Of a stretch of 64,000 nt of DNA, positions 1-9,898 are shown in pieces. Position 1 is the stretch's first letter, and every line of letters begins with the position of its first letter. Made by a program: the position numbers and the translations under genes. This DNA is from Auriscalpium vulgare (lineage: Eukaryota; Basidiomycota; Agaricomycetes; Russulales; Auriscalpiaceae): positions 1 through 64,000 of the forward strand of contig JAHBBC010000040.1 of assembly GCA_019915015.1 (NCBI GenBank), given 5' to 3'. Below the pieces are notes generated by a model. The model did not search any database, was not told where the DNA came from, and saw only the letters and a list, made by a program, of their open reading frames with translations.

Positions 1-309
1 AATGCCTTTAGTTATGGATCGTGGGGCCTTGGCGGCAGCGAGTGTGAGAAGAGCGCAGCCGCGGGCTCGGTTTCCCAGGTCCACATGTACGCACTCCCGC
101 TTCTTATGTTACATGCACACAACAGCAATGTACATGGTCTACAAGGTAACGAGTCTATATCAAGTCAATGCACCCGCTTCATGAAAGGACTACGGCCTCA
201 GAACCTGTACAGAAATCTACAAACGATGTCAGTTTTGACTGCCAGTGTAGACTGACGACCGATACCTTTTTATCGATGGGTCCTTATTAGTATGTTACGC
301 CAAAAATAT
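1..309. other. No gene seen
   Basis: Nothing with convincing coding character is visible. The right edge is the 3' flank of the flavin oxidoreductase gene on the minus strand. Confidence 0.5.
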
Positions 310-1580
310 CTAAACAGAAGCGAAAGGGTAGTCGATATAGCCAGCGGGGCCCGGGCTATAGAACGTCGATTCGTCGCCCTCGTTCAGAGGCAAATCCTCC
401 CGCAGACGGTGGACAAGGTCGGGCTGCACGATCGCGTCAGCAGTGATCCTTCCGGAAAACGAAGAAGAGGCCGTACATTCGCCAAGAATGCCCTGCCGTA
501 GCCAACGAGGCAGCCTGTCCCCTCCGCGGCAGCGATACCCGACTCGCGCGTGTACCTTCCCGTTGTGATGATACGCCGATCGCCCCAGATCGCGCGTATG
601 AAGGCATTTGACTCGCCCGCCACTGGGTCGCCCTCGTGTGACACGAATCCGTCGACGCGCGGCTCGACGATGTGGACATACGAGAGATCTGGATGGGCGG
701 TCCGTATGCCCGTCAGAAGCTGCGCGTATGTAGGGATCGGGTCGTCCATGCGCTCGCCTGTACAACGCACATACGGGCTGTGAGGAGAGATGTCGTGTAA
801 TTGGAGGAAAGGCGTACGCTGAAAGTTCGACCAGGGACTGACGCGGATGGCGGTCTTTTTGGCGCCAACAGCGGCCACGACGGCCGCGAGCACCTCCAAC
901 GGGAAGCGCACTCGGTTTTCCATCGAGCCGCCGTAGGCGTCGGTGCGATCGTTGGTCATGGTGTGCAAGAACTGGTCGAGGAGGTACCCGTTCGCCGCGT
1001 GGACCTCCACGCCGTCGAACCCCGCCTGATGCACCGCGTTGCGCGCAGCGGTCGCGTACAGCTCGACGAGCTCGCGCATTTCCTCGATGCTCATCGGCCG
1101 CGGGGGTGTCGGGCCGTGTCCATCGAAAGGCACGCTGCCTGCAGCGACGTAAGGATAGCCCTCGGCTTGCAGCACAGACGGGTCGGCGCCGGCGCCGACG
1201 GTCCACAGCTGCATGTAGATGTAAGAACCCTTGGCGTGCACGGCGTCGACGATCTGCCACAAGACGCAGCGGTCAGCAAGAAAACGATGAGGAGCCTGCC
1301 ATGCTGCACGTACAGTCTTCCAGCCTGCGATCTGTTCGTCGGACCAGATACCAGGGATGTTGTTGGTGCCTCCTGCTTGTGGGGCGATGAAGGTCCCCTC
1401 GGTGATGATGAGCGTACCCGGGGCGGCGGCGCGCTGGGCGTAGTACTCGAGGTTCATGGGGCCCACAGCGTGCTTGTCGTCGGCCCTAAAGCGTGTAAGG
1501 GGTGCCATCACGATGCGGTGATGCAAAGTGATGTCCCCCAAGGCGACGGGTTGGAAAAGAGCAGGGGTGGAGGCGGACAT
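310..1580 (-). CDS. NADH:flavin oxidoreductase, old yellow enzyme family
   Basis: Four exons give a protein of about 360 residues, the usual length for this family of FMN-dependent ene-reductases that reduce activated C=C bonds with NAD(P)H. The start at 1580 (MSASTPALFQPVALG) matches the family N-terminus. Visible family blocks are HHRIVMAPLTRFRA, the substrate-binding H-x-x-N in VEVHAANGYLLDQFL, the NDRTDAYGGSMENR block, VHIVEPRVDGF, and a C-terminal ending near AGYIDYPF. Introns read as 1313-1254, 817-758 and 476-424 (60, 60 and 53 bases); each has GT-AG ends and restores frame. The neighbouring CNNM gene is divergent. Function inside the cell cannot be narrowed further; such proteins act in detoxification or secondary metabolism. 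The gene looks intact. Confidence 0.93.
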
Positions 1581-2517
1581 GGGGCAGCTATGGGCGGGGG
1601 GAAGAGGCGGGAAGCGAAACCCTTGTATGTTTTTATCCGCATTCCCATGCACGTAATGGATAAGGGAGCGGCAGAACATGTCTCTCGGTTGGCAAGGCTT
1701 TCAGCGATGGATTTGTTTGAGACAGCCGAGATGGATATTGTCGTAACATCCAAGGTTCTTGACATCGACGCACTTCTAGCGAGAACGAAGCTGATGCAGC
1801 TGGCGCCTGAAGGAGCACCCAAAAGTCGCCCTGGTGAGCGAAGGGTAGAGAGAAGGTCACTCACCAATCAGCGTGGACTGGTCAGAGCATGCAGCAAACA
1901 TTCCGTAGATGTACTGGCGTTGCTGCACGGATGGTCGGCAGTCTCGCGAGTACTCACTATATGACAAGGAACCGGTCCAGGGCTATCTGCGCGTCTGTGA
2001 GGAAGAGAATCAAAAGAAGGAGTGTATGGGCGATCGATCCACGAGGACGTTGACAGTTGTGTGGCGCCGAAGTGTTCCTACAACGGCAGATTGGAGGGTC
2101 CCAGATATTGGTGTTGCGCTCTGGTACACGGCAGCGTAGGTGCCTGATTTTCTGAATGAATGAATCTTACCGTAACACTGGCCATGCGTGTGCAGGGCCC
2201 TTTCTGATGCTCGCAGACTGCCGTCTTCACATACTGGAAGCTGCAGAAAAAACTGGGATGATTACGTGGAATGCTTGCGGCCTCCGACCTTGCGACGCTG
2301 CTGCGACGCTGACCGCATTTCGGCGGCAGCTATAGCGCTGCGGCGGCCTGCCAGCGCAGAACACTGGCAGTGATAGTGCAGTCGACGTCGTTGAGCGCGT
2401 CGTCACATCGCGGACTCGCGTGACGTCAACGCGTCCGGCGCGCTCTGGGCGCCGCGGCGGCCGCCACCGCCGCCGCTGTTCGACCGTTTTGTCCCTCCAC
2501 CACCACCGTCTCTCTCC
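1581..2517. other. Intergenic region between divergent genes
   Basis: This stretch separates the flavin oxidoreductase (-) and the CNNM gene (+) and must hold both promoters. Open frames here have no recognisable family and poor coding character. No clear TATA box was found. Confidence 0.45.
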
Positions 2518-4622
2518 ATGACCACCGTCCTCGCCCTCCTTTCACTGCTCGCATCCGCTGCATCTGCCACACCGTTCGCCAATGGCGTCGCAGCACTCGA
2601 CGAGGAGAAAGGAGAGCCAGCAACCGCGGGCGCGTTCTGGTGGAAGCTCTTCATCAGCGTCTTCCTGGTGCTTCTCGGCGGTGTTTTCGCAGGGCGAGTT
2701 CCTCATCGCTGCGCGTCCAGGCAGTCGCTGATCTTTGCATAGCCTGACGCTCGGTCTCATGGGGCTGGACGAGCTTCATCTACGCGTCTTGTCCACGTCC
2801 TCGGAAGACCCGACAGACCGTAAAAACGCTCAGAAAGGTTCTTCACGTCCGTCGACAAACGCTTGGACAGTTTCTGACTGTCTACGCTGCAGTGCTGAAG
2901 CTGTTGAACAGGGGCCGCCATTGGGTTCTAGTCGTGCGTACACATCCTCTTGATGTCCGTCTCATGTGTGACGCCGCTTTTTAGGTTCTTTTGCTTGGCA
3001 ATGTGGTATGCGGCACCTCACGAGAGCTTAGCAAGAACCGTTCGCTGATGCTCTCACAAGATCGTGAACGAAAGCTTGCCCATATTCCTTGACAGCGCGG
3101 TTCGTATCCTCTACGCGTTTCACTGCGTCAATCTTATGCTTCTTTCAGCTCGGCGGAGGCGTAGCTGCGGTGGTCATCTCCACCACGATGATAGGTGCGT
3201 ACTACGCCCCGCGTATACTCTGCGAAGCGATCGTTGACGACGCACATAGTCATCTTCGGGTACCGTGTCTCGCACAGAACTACAAGCTGACAATCGCGAT
3301 TGACTCTGGAAATTCCCTTCTAGCGAGTGAGTTCAGCTACTCTTATCCATGAGCGGTGTTTATTGAAGCGTGCTGCAGAATCATCCCTCAAGCTGTGAGC
3401 GTCCGCTATGGCTTATCCATTGGCGCCGCATGCGCCCCCATCGTGCTCGGCTTCATGTATCTATTTGGTGCGTTTGTCATATCTCACACCACACTCAGAG
3501 GGTTGCTCACTTTGCCGCGCTTCAGCTCCCATTGCTTGGCCCATAGCGAAGCTCCTAGATCGCATCCTCGGCGCAAGTGAGGCGCACACCTACAAAAAGG
3601 CGGAGCTCAAGTCGTTCCTGCAGTTCCACCGCCACGGTGAGGAACCGCTGCGCGACGACGAGATCAGCATCCTCAATGGCGTTCTTGAGTTGAACACGAA
3701 GAGCGTCGAAGCTATCATGACGCCCATGAAGGTTTGTTCTGCGCTCCTGTCATGCTTCGTACGACTCACTAGTGCAAACTTTGCGTTCTCGTGCACAGGA
3801 CGTTGTGACCCTCAGCTCCGATACGATCCTCGATTCCAAAACTGTTGAAAACATGTACGTGCACTTCATAGGCGCGCCAACGTGCATATTCAATGATCTC
3901 ACCGTGTCCCAACAGCTTGCTCAGCGGTTACTCGCGCTTCCCCGTGCACGAGGTCGGCCAGCCGCATTCGTTCCTGGGGCTTCTGCTCGTCAAGAAGATG
4001 CTCACCTACGACCCTTCTCAATGCTGGCCGGTGTCCAAGTTCAAACTCTCGATCCTTCCCGAGGCCAAGCCCAACATCAACTGCTTTCAGGCGCTTGACT
4101 ACTTGTGGGTTCTCTCCGCGCTCTTATTGCTCTTTCGGTTGAATTTTGCGGCAGCCAAACTGGGCGGGCACATCTGCTACTGATCAGCAAGACCCCAGGC
4201 ATCGCCGGGGGCGCGATCGGTGTCATCACGCTTGAAGGTGCGTCTGCATACATTTTTTGATCCTAGTTTTTGCTGACGACGCACGCACCGCGCGTCAGAT
4301 ATCATCGAGGAGATCATATCCGAGGAGATTGTCGATGAGACAGACCGGTACGAGGACAACCAGAGCAAGAAGCGCGCAAAGCGCATGACTACGGCCGCTG
4401 TGATGCGCGGGTACGTCCATCGCGGAATCTTGCATTCGCTGGTCGCTAACTTGCGTGTGCCTGGGCAGCATTGTCGAGCGCGAGCGGCGCATGGACTCGA
4501 CGAACGTCAGCGTGGGCGAGCAGACGCCGCTCATACCGGCGAGCCCGCCGCCGAGCCTCACGATCACGCAGAACGGGTCGACGTATGGCACGATGGCGCT
4601 GAGCGAGTCACCGCGCTCATGA
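2518..4622 (+). CDS. CNNM/DUF21 transmembrane protein with CBS pair (Mam3-like)
   Basis: This is a multi-exon gene for a membrane protein of the CNNM (ancient conserved domain) family, linked to divalent metal homeostasis; yeast Mam3 is vacuolar. An N-terminal signal-like helix (from 2518) is followed by a DUF21 core: FISVFLVLLGGVFAG, LTLGLMGLDELHLRVL, GGGVAAVVISTTMI and IPQAVSVRYGLSIGAACAP, all hydrophobic. Then come APIAWPIAKLLDRILG and a cytosolic CBS region with AIMTPMKDVVTLSSDTILD, GYSRFPVHE and GAIGVITLEDIIEEII. The tail is polar and ends at a TGA at 4620. The family Glu after VIFG in the FGEIIPQ motif is not obtained from the most likely splice (it reads FG-IIPQ), so that junction is uncertain or mutated. 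An alternative C-terminal extension is discussed for 4660-5049. Confidence 0.88.
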
Positions 4623-4659
4623 CACACGCTGCCCGTGCTGTTATTTATCTGTTATTTCA

Positions 4660-5049
4660 ATGCATTGCTGCGAAGTTAATCCGATACTTTGTCGGTCCAT
4701 TCGTCGGCTGCAGGGAGGTCCTCTTCTGGTCAACTACGTGTCCTCCTTCCACGTTTCTCCCTCGGTCGACTGTGACGATATATTTTGCCCACCGGTGCCC
4801 ACCCGCCTGCAGACGCGCAGATTGCGCTCGTATCTGGAGGACGAGTTAGATGAATGCAGACGCGCTCGCCCGTCGCTCTCCGAGGCCCACATCGACAACA
4901 TCGTCGTCAGCTCACTGAAGCTGACTGAACAGAAGCGGGAGGAGCTGAAGAACATCGTGTGCGCGCAGAAACTCCAGGTTGAGAGGGTTCGCGAGCAGCT
5001 TGAGGCGCTTTTGGACTCAGGAAATGCCAATGACCCGTGCCGGATCTAA
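4660..5049 (+). CDS. Coiled-coil open frame, separate gene or extra 3' exon
   Basis: This 129-codon frame lies just downstream of the CNNM stop on the same strand. I do not recognise it. Its second half is rich in Glu, Lys, Arg and Leu with heptad-like spacing (SSLKLTEQKREELKNIV, QVERVREQLEALL), suggesting a coiled coil. It could be a small independent gene, an alternatively spliced 3' exon of the CNNM gene (a CTGCAG acceptor lies near 4713), or a gene relic. No splice pair keeping frame from the CNNM tail was found. Confidence 0.3.
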   Translation: MHCCEVNPILCRSIRRLQGGPLLVNYVSSFHVSPSVDCDDIFCPPVPTRLQTRRLRSYLEDELDECRRARPSLSEAHIDNIVVSSLKLTEQKREELKNIVCAQKLQVERVREQLEALLDSGNANDPCRI

Positions 5050-5502
5050 TGTACGACATTTCGTCCGCAAAATACCTACATACCAAGTATCTCTACCTTA
5101 CGGTTCGGCAGAATTCTTGTAATGAATCGGATTGTTGAAGCAGGATATATATTGAGTATCGGCGTTGGAGGACATGAGGTCGACTAGTAGTGTACGTAGC
5201 AAAGGCTTATAGAGGGGTCGCACGACTACGCGATGATGAGGGCGAGGACATAGAGGGAGGCAAGCCTGAGGGCGTCGACATGGCGGAGCAGGTGAAAGAG
5301 CGGCGTGGTGAGTGCGGTTGTTGCTTTATATGCACGTAACCCGCAGACCTGTCTCTCTTATGGAACGCCTGTTGCGATGTGCCCGAGGACCCGAGATGCA
5401 GCCCGCGGTAGCGACAGACACGCACTATGTAGTGTTCTCATCGACGAGCTCCAGAGCTCACCGACCCGTAGATAGAATTAGATGCTACAGCACACGATGC
5501 CA
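5050..5502. other. 3' flanks of convergent genes
   Basis: This holds the 3' side of the CNNM/coiled-coil region and of the aldo-keto reductase. No additional gene is convincing. Confidence 0.45.
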
Positions 5503-6891
5503 TCACCGATCCTTGTACACAACGTATTTCACCAGCAAAAGCACAACGAGCTGGACGGTCAGCACAGCGATGAGCGCGGCCAAGACCTTCGAGAGCTTCT
5601 TCAGCGCAGGAGACGGCGGGCCCAGCGCGCCGGCAGTATCGATCGAAGCAACCTCGGCCTCTGTCAGGTCGGCTATGCGCACGAAAAATGAAAGCAAAAC
5701 ATCATGAGAACGCGGAAAAATGAAGGGAAGGCGCGGGGCACGCACGCAGCTCCGTGACAGCGAGATACTCCTTCAGACGGTCGGCGCGGGACGTCGAGGT
5801 GACGACGACGGCACCCTTCGCGAGCACCCACTTGAAGATGACCTGCGCGGGTGTGCCGCCGATGCGGGCGGCGATCGTAGCGAGGACGGGGTCGACGGCG
5901 CCGCCGGGATAGGTGGTGATCGGGCTGCGGGCGTCGGGAGGAGATAAGCTCGAGCGCAGTAGGAAGAGCGTGGTGCGGGAGACGCACGCGAGGCTGCCAA
6001 ACGCTTCTGTGACGATGCCGTGCTTCGCTGAAAACTCGAGGAGATCTTTGTGGGAGGCATAGTTGTATGCATGGACCTGGATCTGTGCGAGAGCGCGCAT
6101 TAGGACTGTTTGGACGGCAGTCAGGAATGAAAACGCACCTGGTTGACAGCGGGTATGCTCGTCCCGGTGTTGACGACGGTCTGCAGCTGCTCGAGGGTAA
6201 AGTTGCTCACGCCGATGCTCCTGCGCGAACTGATGAGCGAGCGCACGCGCGGGCGCAGATGGCAGCTGGCACGCACTTTGCGAGCCCGCTTTCTTTGATC
6301 TTGACGAATTCGGCCCACGCGCCTCCGAAATCTTTCTCGACGAGCCCCGGGAAGTGTATGAGGTACAGATCGACCGACTTCAGGTCGAGCTAGTGCGCAC
6401 GCGCGTGGTCAGCGCAATGCTGCGTGTACTACGACGTACAGCGCACCTTTTCGAGACTCGCGCGGATGGCCTCCTGGATGTCTCCGCCGTCGTATTTCGT
6501 CGTGATGTACAGGTCCTTGCGGTCGAGGCCACTTTCTCGGATTGCGGTCCCGACGGAATCTTCATTGTAGTAGACTGCACAGGCGCGGGCTGGGTTATTC
6601 GTTCAGCGCTCGGGGACGATGCGGGCGTACTGGCGGCAGTGTCGATATGGGAGAATCCGGAATTCAGTGCATTGTCGACGTATTCCGTCGCAGCCTGCAA
6701 AATTTTCACATCGTGAGGCGTGGGCTCTGCGAGAACTGAGAAGGGCAGACCTTGCCCCGCAACCAAGAGCCCGTCCCAAATGCGAGAACAGGGATCTGTT
6801 CATATCGTTATTGTGAATGCGGCACTAGGAGGCGATGTGTAGTGTCTTACCTCGCCGCCGTCGTTGAGCTTGATGGTGGGAATAGACATGT
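5503..6891 (-). CDS. Aldo-keto reductase with C-terminal membrane anchor
   Basis: At least seven short exons encode an NADPH-dependent aldo-keto reductase. The start at 6891 (MSIPTIKLNDGGE) is followed by IPVLAFGTGSWLRGK. The catalytic tetrad can be read: Asp in GFSHIDTAA, Tyr in YYNEDSVGTAI, Lys in DLYITTKYDGG and His in VDLYLIHFPG. Later blocks are SIGVSNFTLEQLQ, HAYNYASHKDLLEF, and the cofactor-binding TSTSRADRLKEYL. Unlike soluble family members the protein ends with about 23 hydrophobic residues (LAALIAVLTVQLVVLLLVKY) and a short basic tail VVYKDR, as expected for a tail-anchored protein of the ER, mitochondrial outer membrane or peroxisome. The hydrophobic tail lies in the same exon frame as the family residues DLTEAEVASIDTAG, so it is unlikely to be a mis-spliced read-through. 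Substrate is unknown. Confidence 0.88.
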
Positions 6892-6988
6892 CTGACCGAC
6901 AAATGGCTTGGCGACAACGGCGGGCACAAGCGCCGAGAACATCCAGCCCTGCATCCAGAGTCGTACAGTACAACCTCCTACAACCTTG

Positions 6989-8117
6989 ACCAGCTCCTGT
7001 TCATCTCTCCTTCACTCAACTGACTATATGTTTACGCAGCAGATTAAGCGTCTTCTGTGTATGGGAGAAAGACCTCCTTGCGACGTGGATGCGCACATGT
7101 GAGCATATCCGTGTTTCCTCTCGCTCTTTTATTGCAGAGCTATTCTCAACCTATTCTTGCAGTAACTGGTCTCACTGCACCTGACGCCGCTGGAAGTATG
7201 GTGAGGGACACCTAGATCGTGGCGATATGCAATATTATGCGCGGCAAGCTAAGTATATTCATGCTATAGTAAACCTACACACCTGTGACCTCCATCAATT
7301 CGTGGCCCAAGAGCGCGCCGAATTTCCACAGACGTCGCAAGCACCGCGAACGGCTCCGCGTGATAGTGAACGCCGACGAGACTGTATCTCGAAGAGGGAG
7401 CCTTTGAGCTCTGCGGAACTTGAGGTAGTTGACGGGCGTGTTGGCGGCGTGCACCTCGATGTAAGTCAGGTCGACGCGATCCGCAGAAGGACCGTCGCGA
7501 TGCCTCGCCTGCAGTAGTCCGCAAGCTACGCTGCCTGGCTATCCTTAGTCGGTACGAGTGACGGGTGGCTAGTCGCCGACGTCCCAAGTAGACGAGAGCG
7601 GGTCGAGACGAGACGTTGGTCGTCAGTTGTGTGCTCGCGAAGAGGGCGTCTGTGGTGGTGAAGGTGAGAGGATGGCGGGAGCGTGATGATGCCGCACGGC
7701 GTCATGGCCGTGTGCTGCGCGGCGGCCAGCTGCCCACCAACATGCTCGTCTCCAACCCGCCTCCGCCGTTCTTTTTCTTTACCCAGCCAAAATTGGCCCC
7801 CGTCGTCCGCGCGTCCATCCATGGCCCCCGTCGTCGTCAAAGCGCGTTCGGTGACAATCCATCGCGCCGTGACCGCGAAGGCTCCAGAGCCACTTCCTCA
7901 AACGGCAGCAGCCCCCACACGAGTCCAGGGCCGCGCCAGCTTCCTCAATCGCAAGCACGCAGTCAGATAGATGATCCCTGAGCTTGCGAAGGGTTGAATC
8001 TAGCTACTCTGCCTCAGGGAGACTAGCACGCAGAAGAGTACGACGCCCGCCGCGCGAAACGCTCGCGTTCGTCGTCGCTCGACGCGACGCCCCCGCCACC
8101 CACCCGCGCGGGGTCAA
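6989..8117 (+). pseudogene. Partial duplicate of the DOT1 upstream region and first exon
   Basis: This segment matches 17799-19036 in the same orientation. Shared landmarks include the block after GACCAGCTCCTGTTCATCTC near 6989, the region near 7300-7500, the start-codon context MLVSNPPPPF at 7741 and the block ending CCCGCGCGGGGTCAA at 8117. Relative to DOT1 the copy carries indels that break the exon-1 frame, and a 62-bp insertion at 7963-8024. After 8117 similarity stops abruptly and the sequence joins exon material of a different gene. It is therefore a non-functional duplicate of the DOT1 5' end, though it may still supply a promoter to the downstream gene. Confidence 0.8.
7963..8024. 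mobile_element. Tiny insertion (54-bp core) with 9-bp target duplication
   Basis: The insertion is flanked by AGCACGCAG on both sides (7954-7962 and 8025-8033). The paralogous DOT1 exon has AGCACGCAG once, at 18943-18951, with no insert, so an empty site is available in this window. The 54-base core (7971-8024) is identical to 62498-62551; this copy has eight extra bases (TCAGATAG) at its left end. Core ends carry the inverted repeat TCCCTGAG / CTCAGGGA. There is no coding capacity. Confidence 0.8.
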
Positions 8118-8174
8118 CACAGTACCCACCCCGTCGTCACACCATTCTGAGCCGTTGACCTTTGGCCGGCGCAG

Positions 8175-9330
8175 GCCGATCGCGAGCGCAGCAGCAGTCC
8201 CGACGGCGCGCCAACGACGGCCATTCACCGAAGGACGCTCCGAACGTGCTGGTGAAGCCCAAGCGTAAGGGCGAGGAGCGCAAGCCGGTCGAGGAGCCGC
8301 GTAAGGATGACGAACTGACCCTCGAGGAGCAGCTTCTTGGCTCTCTGCTCGAGCCCAACGAAGCACTCACGCCCGTGCCGAGCATGTACGACGACATCGA
8401 GCGCATCGGAATCGAGCGCGAGGCGGAGGTGCGGATCGATAGATCGGCGAGTACTTCTTTCGTATGTGGTGGATGTATGGACTGATCGTGGTGGCCGGGC
8501 TCTCAGAAAATGGTGTTCGATGAGAATTTGGGCTGCGTGTACCTCGAGCCCGCCGTACTCGCTCGGCTCGTCTTCGCGAGGCCCATCGCCCTCGCCCTCG
8601 CCCTCGCCATCGCCCGCGCCGATCCCTGCCGCGCTGCTCCCCGCCGTGCACGCGGATCAGCGCCACCCGCTCCCGCCATTCTGATATTCGCGCCCACGCA
8701 CGCGCACGCGCCGCAAGTGCACACACCCACGCAGCCGTCGCTCGCTCCGCCACCCGTAGCGCCGATGGGCCCGCGCTCCCCCGCGCTCGTGTCCGTGCGC
8801 TCGCACACGCCGTCGTCTGAGCGCCTCGTTCTCGCGACCACGTTCCCGCGCGTCGCGCCGCGCCGCCTGAATATGGGCGTCGTGGACCGCGACCGCGAGA
8901 GACAGAGAGGACGGCGAGGAGGTTCAGACGCCCGTCCGGCCAAGCGCAAAGTCCCTTGGGATTCTGGGAAGAGGAGGGTCATTGAACAGGAGAAGGCGGA
9001 TTGTGCGTACTCGCTCATTATCGCATTCCGATGCGGTGCTGACCATCGTGTGCAGAGGCGTTCAACCTGGACGACATCTTCTACGAGCGCACGGACGCCG
9101 GGCGCTTAGACCCCCCGCCGCACGAGGACTCGAACAGCGCGGACTCGGACTTGGACCACACGTACCATCCACACGTGCACTACGTCTATGATGCCGTCGC
9201 GGAGCGTCCTCAGCGCTCATGTGCGAGCAGTAGCTTGCGACGATCAACGGCGTCACGAGGCACATTCACTGGGGACACTGTTACTCGTCGCCGGCGCTGC
9301 GCCGCGCGCGCGAACGGATTTAGCCTCTGA
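8175..9330 (+). CDS. Unrecognised acidic/proline-rich protein, 5' end chimeric
   Basis: Three exon-like blocks are visible. The first, after a GGCGCAG acceptor at 8174, reads KPKRKGEERKPVEEP then DDELTLEEQLLGSLLEP and PSMYDDIERIGIEREAE. The second starts KMVFDENLGCVYLEP and is followed by a Pro/Ala/Arg-rich low-complexity stretch and PAKRKVPWDSGKRRV. The third reads EAFNLDDIFYERTDAG and ends NGFSL at 9330. I do not recognise the family; basic clusters suggest a nuclear protein. No ATG belongs clearly to the first block, and its natural 5' side is replaced by the DOT1 duplicate. Joining block two to block three at the obvious sites (GTGCGT donor, GTGCAG acceptor) creates a stop codon at the junction. 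The gene may be broken, or the splice sites are misjudged. Confidence 0.45.
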
Positions 9331-9898
9331 AGGGAATGGATGATTGGAAGGAGAGGAGCATGCACTTGTAGGAGGACGGACAGACCGCATGTCCGTTGGA
9401 TGGACGTGGGTCGCATGGGCATTTTCGGCGGGATTTTCGCTTGCTTGCTTTATTATATTGCACACATTGTTTCTGCATTGATCATCGTGTTGTCCAGTGC
9501 ACAGGATTGGCTCATTCCACTATATATTGCACGCATTGCGAGGAGCTTAGGGACGCGCTTGTCGCGCGGAAACTACATACAAATATCGATACATAGGACG
9601 TACAATCCTATGTGAGGATGAGGTGGGATCGGCGAGATAGTGCAGCCCGGAGGAAGAACTTGGAAGGGTCAGCCTGTTGAGAGGGGAGGCACCTTGCTCA
9701 GTATGTACGGTCGCTATAATATTGGCGTAGGATGTACACGCGAAGCGCGCATTTTCTGAGCTTCTCGGACTACGTGTACTCGATTTTATGGACACTATTT
9801 CTCTGATCTCGACATTTGGAAAGTATCACCATCCCAGGGCCAATGCCTCCGACTCGTCCGAAGCCAACAAACAGTCCGCTCAAGTCAACGGTATAGAC
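9331..9898. other. 3' flank of P450 copy A
   Basis: This stretch has no convincing gene. Near 9838-9890 it holds the 3' flanking block shared by the P450 copies (reverse complement contains GACGAGTCGGAGGCAT). Confidence 0.5.

Noticed and set aside
801..1964. Long plus-strand open frame of 387 codons
   Set aside because: It is the antisense shadow of the flavin oxidoreductase exons and has no family features.
8580..8625. CCCTCG tandem run as a minisatellite of interest
   Set aside because: It is a short low-complexity tract inside a proline/alanine-rich coding-like block.
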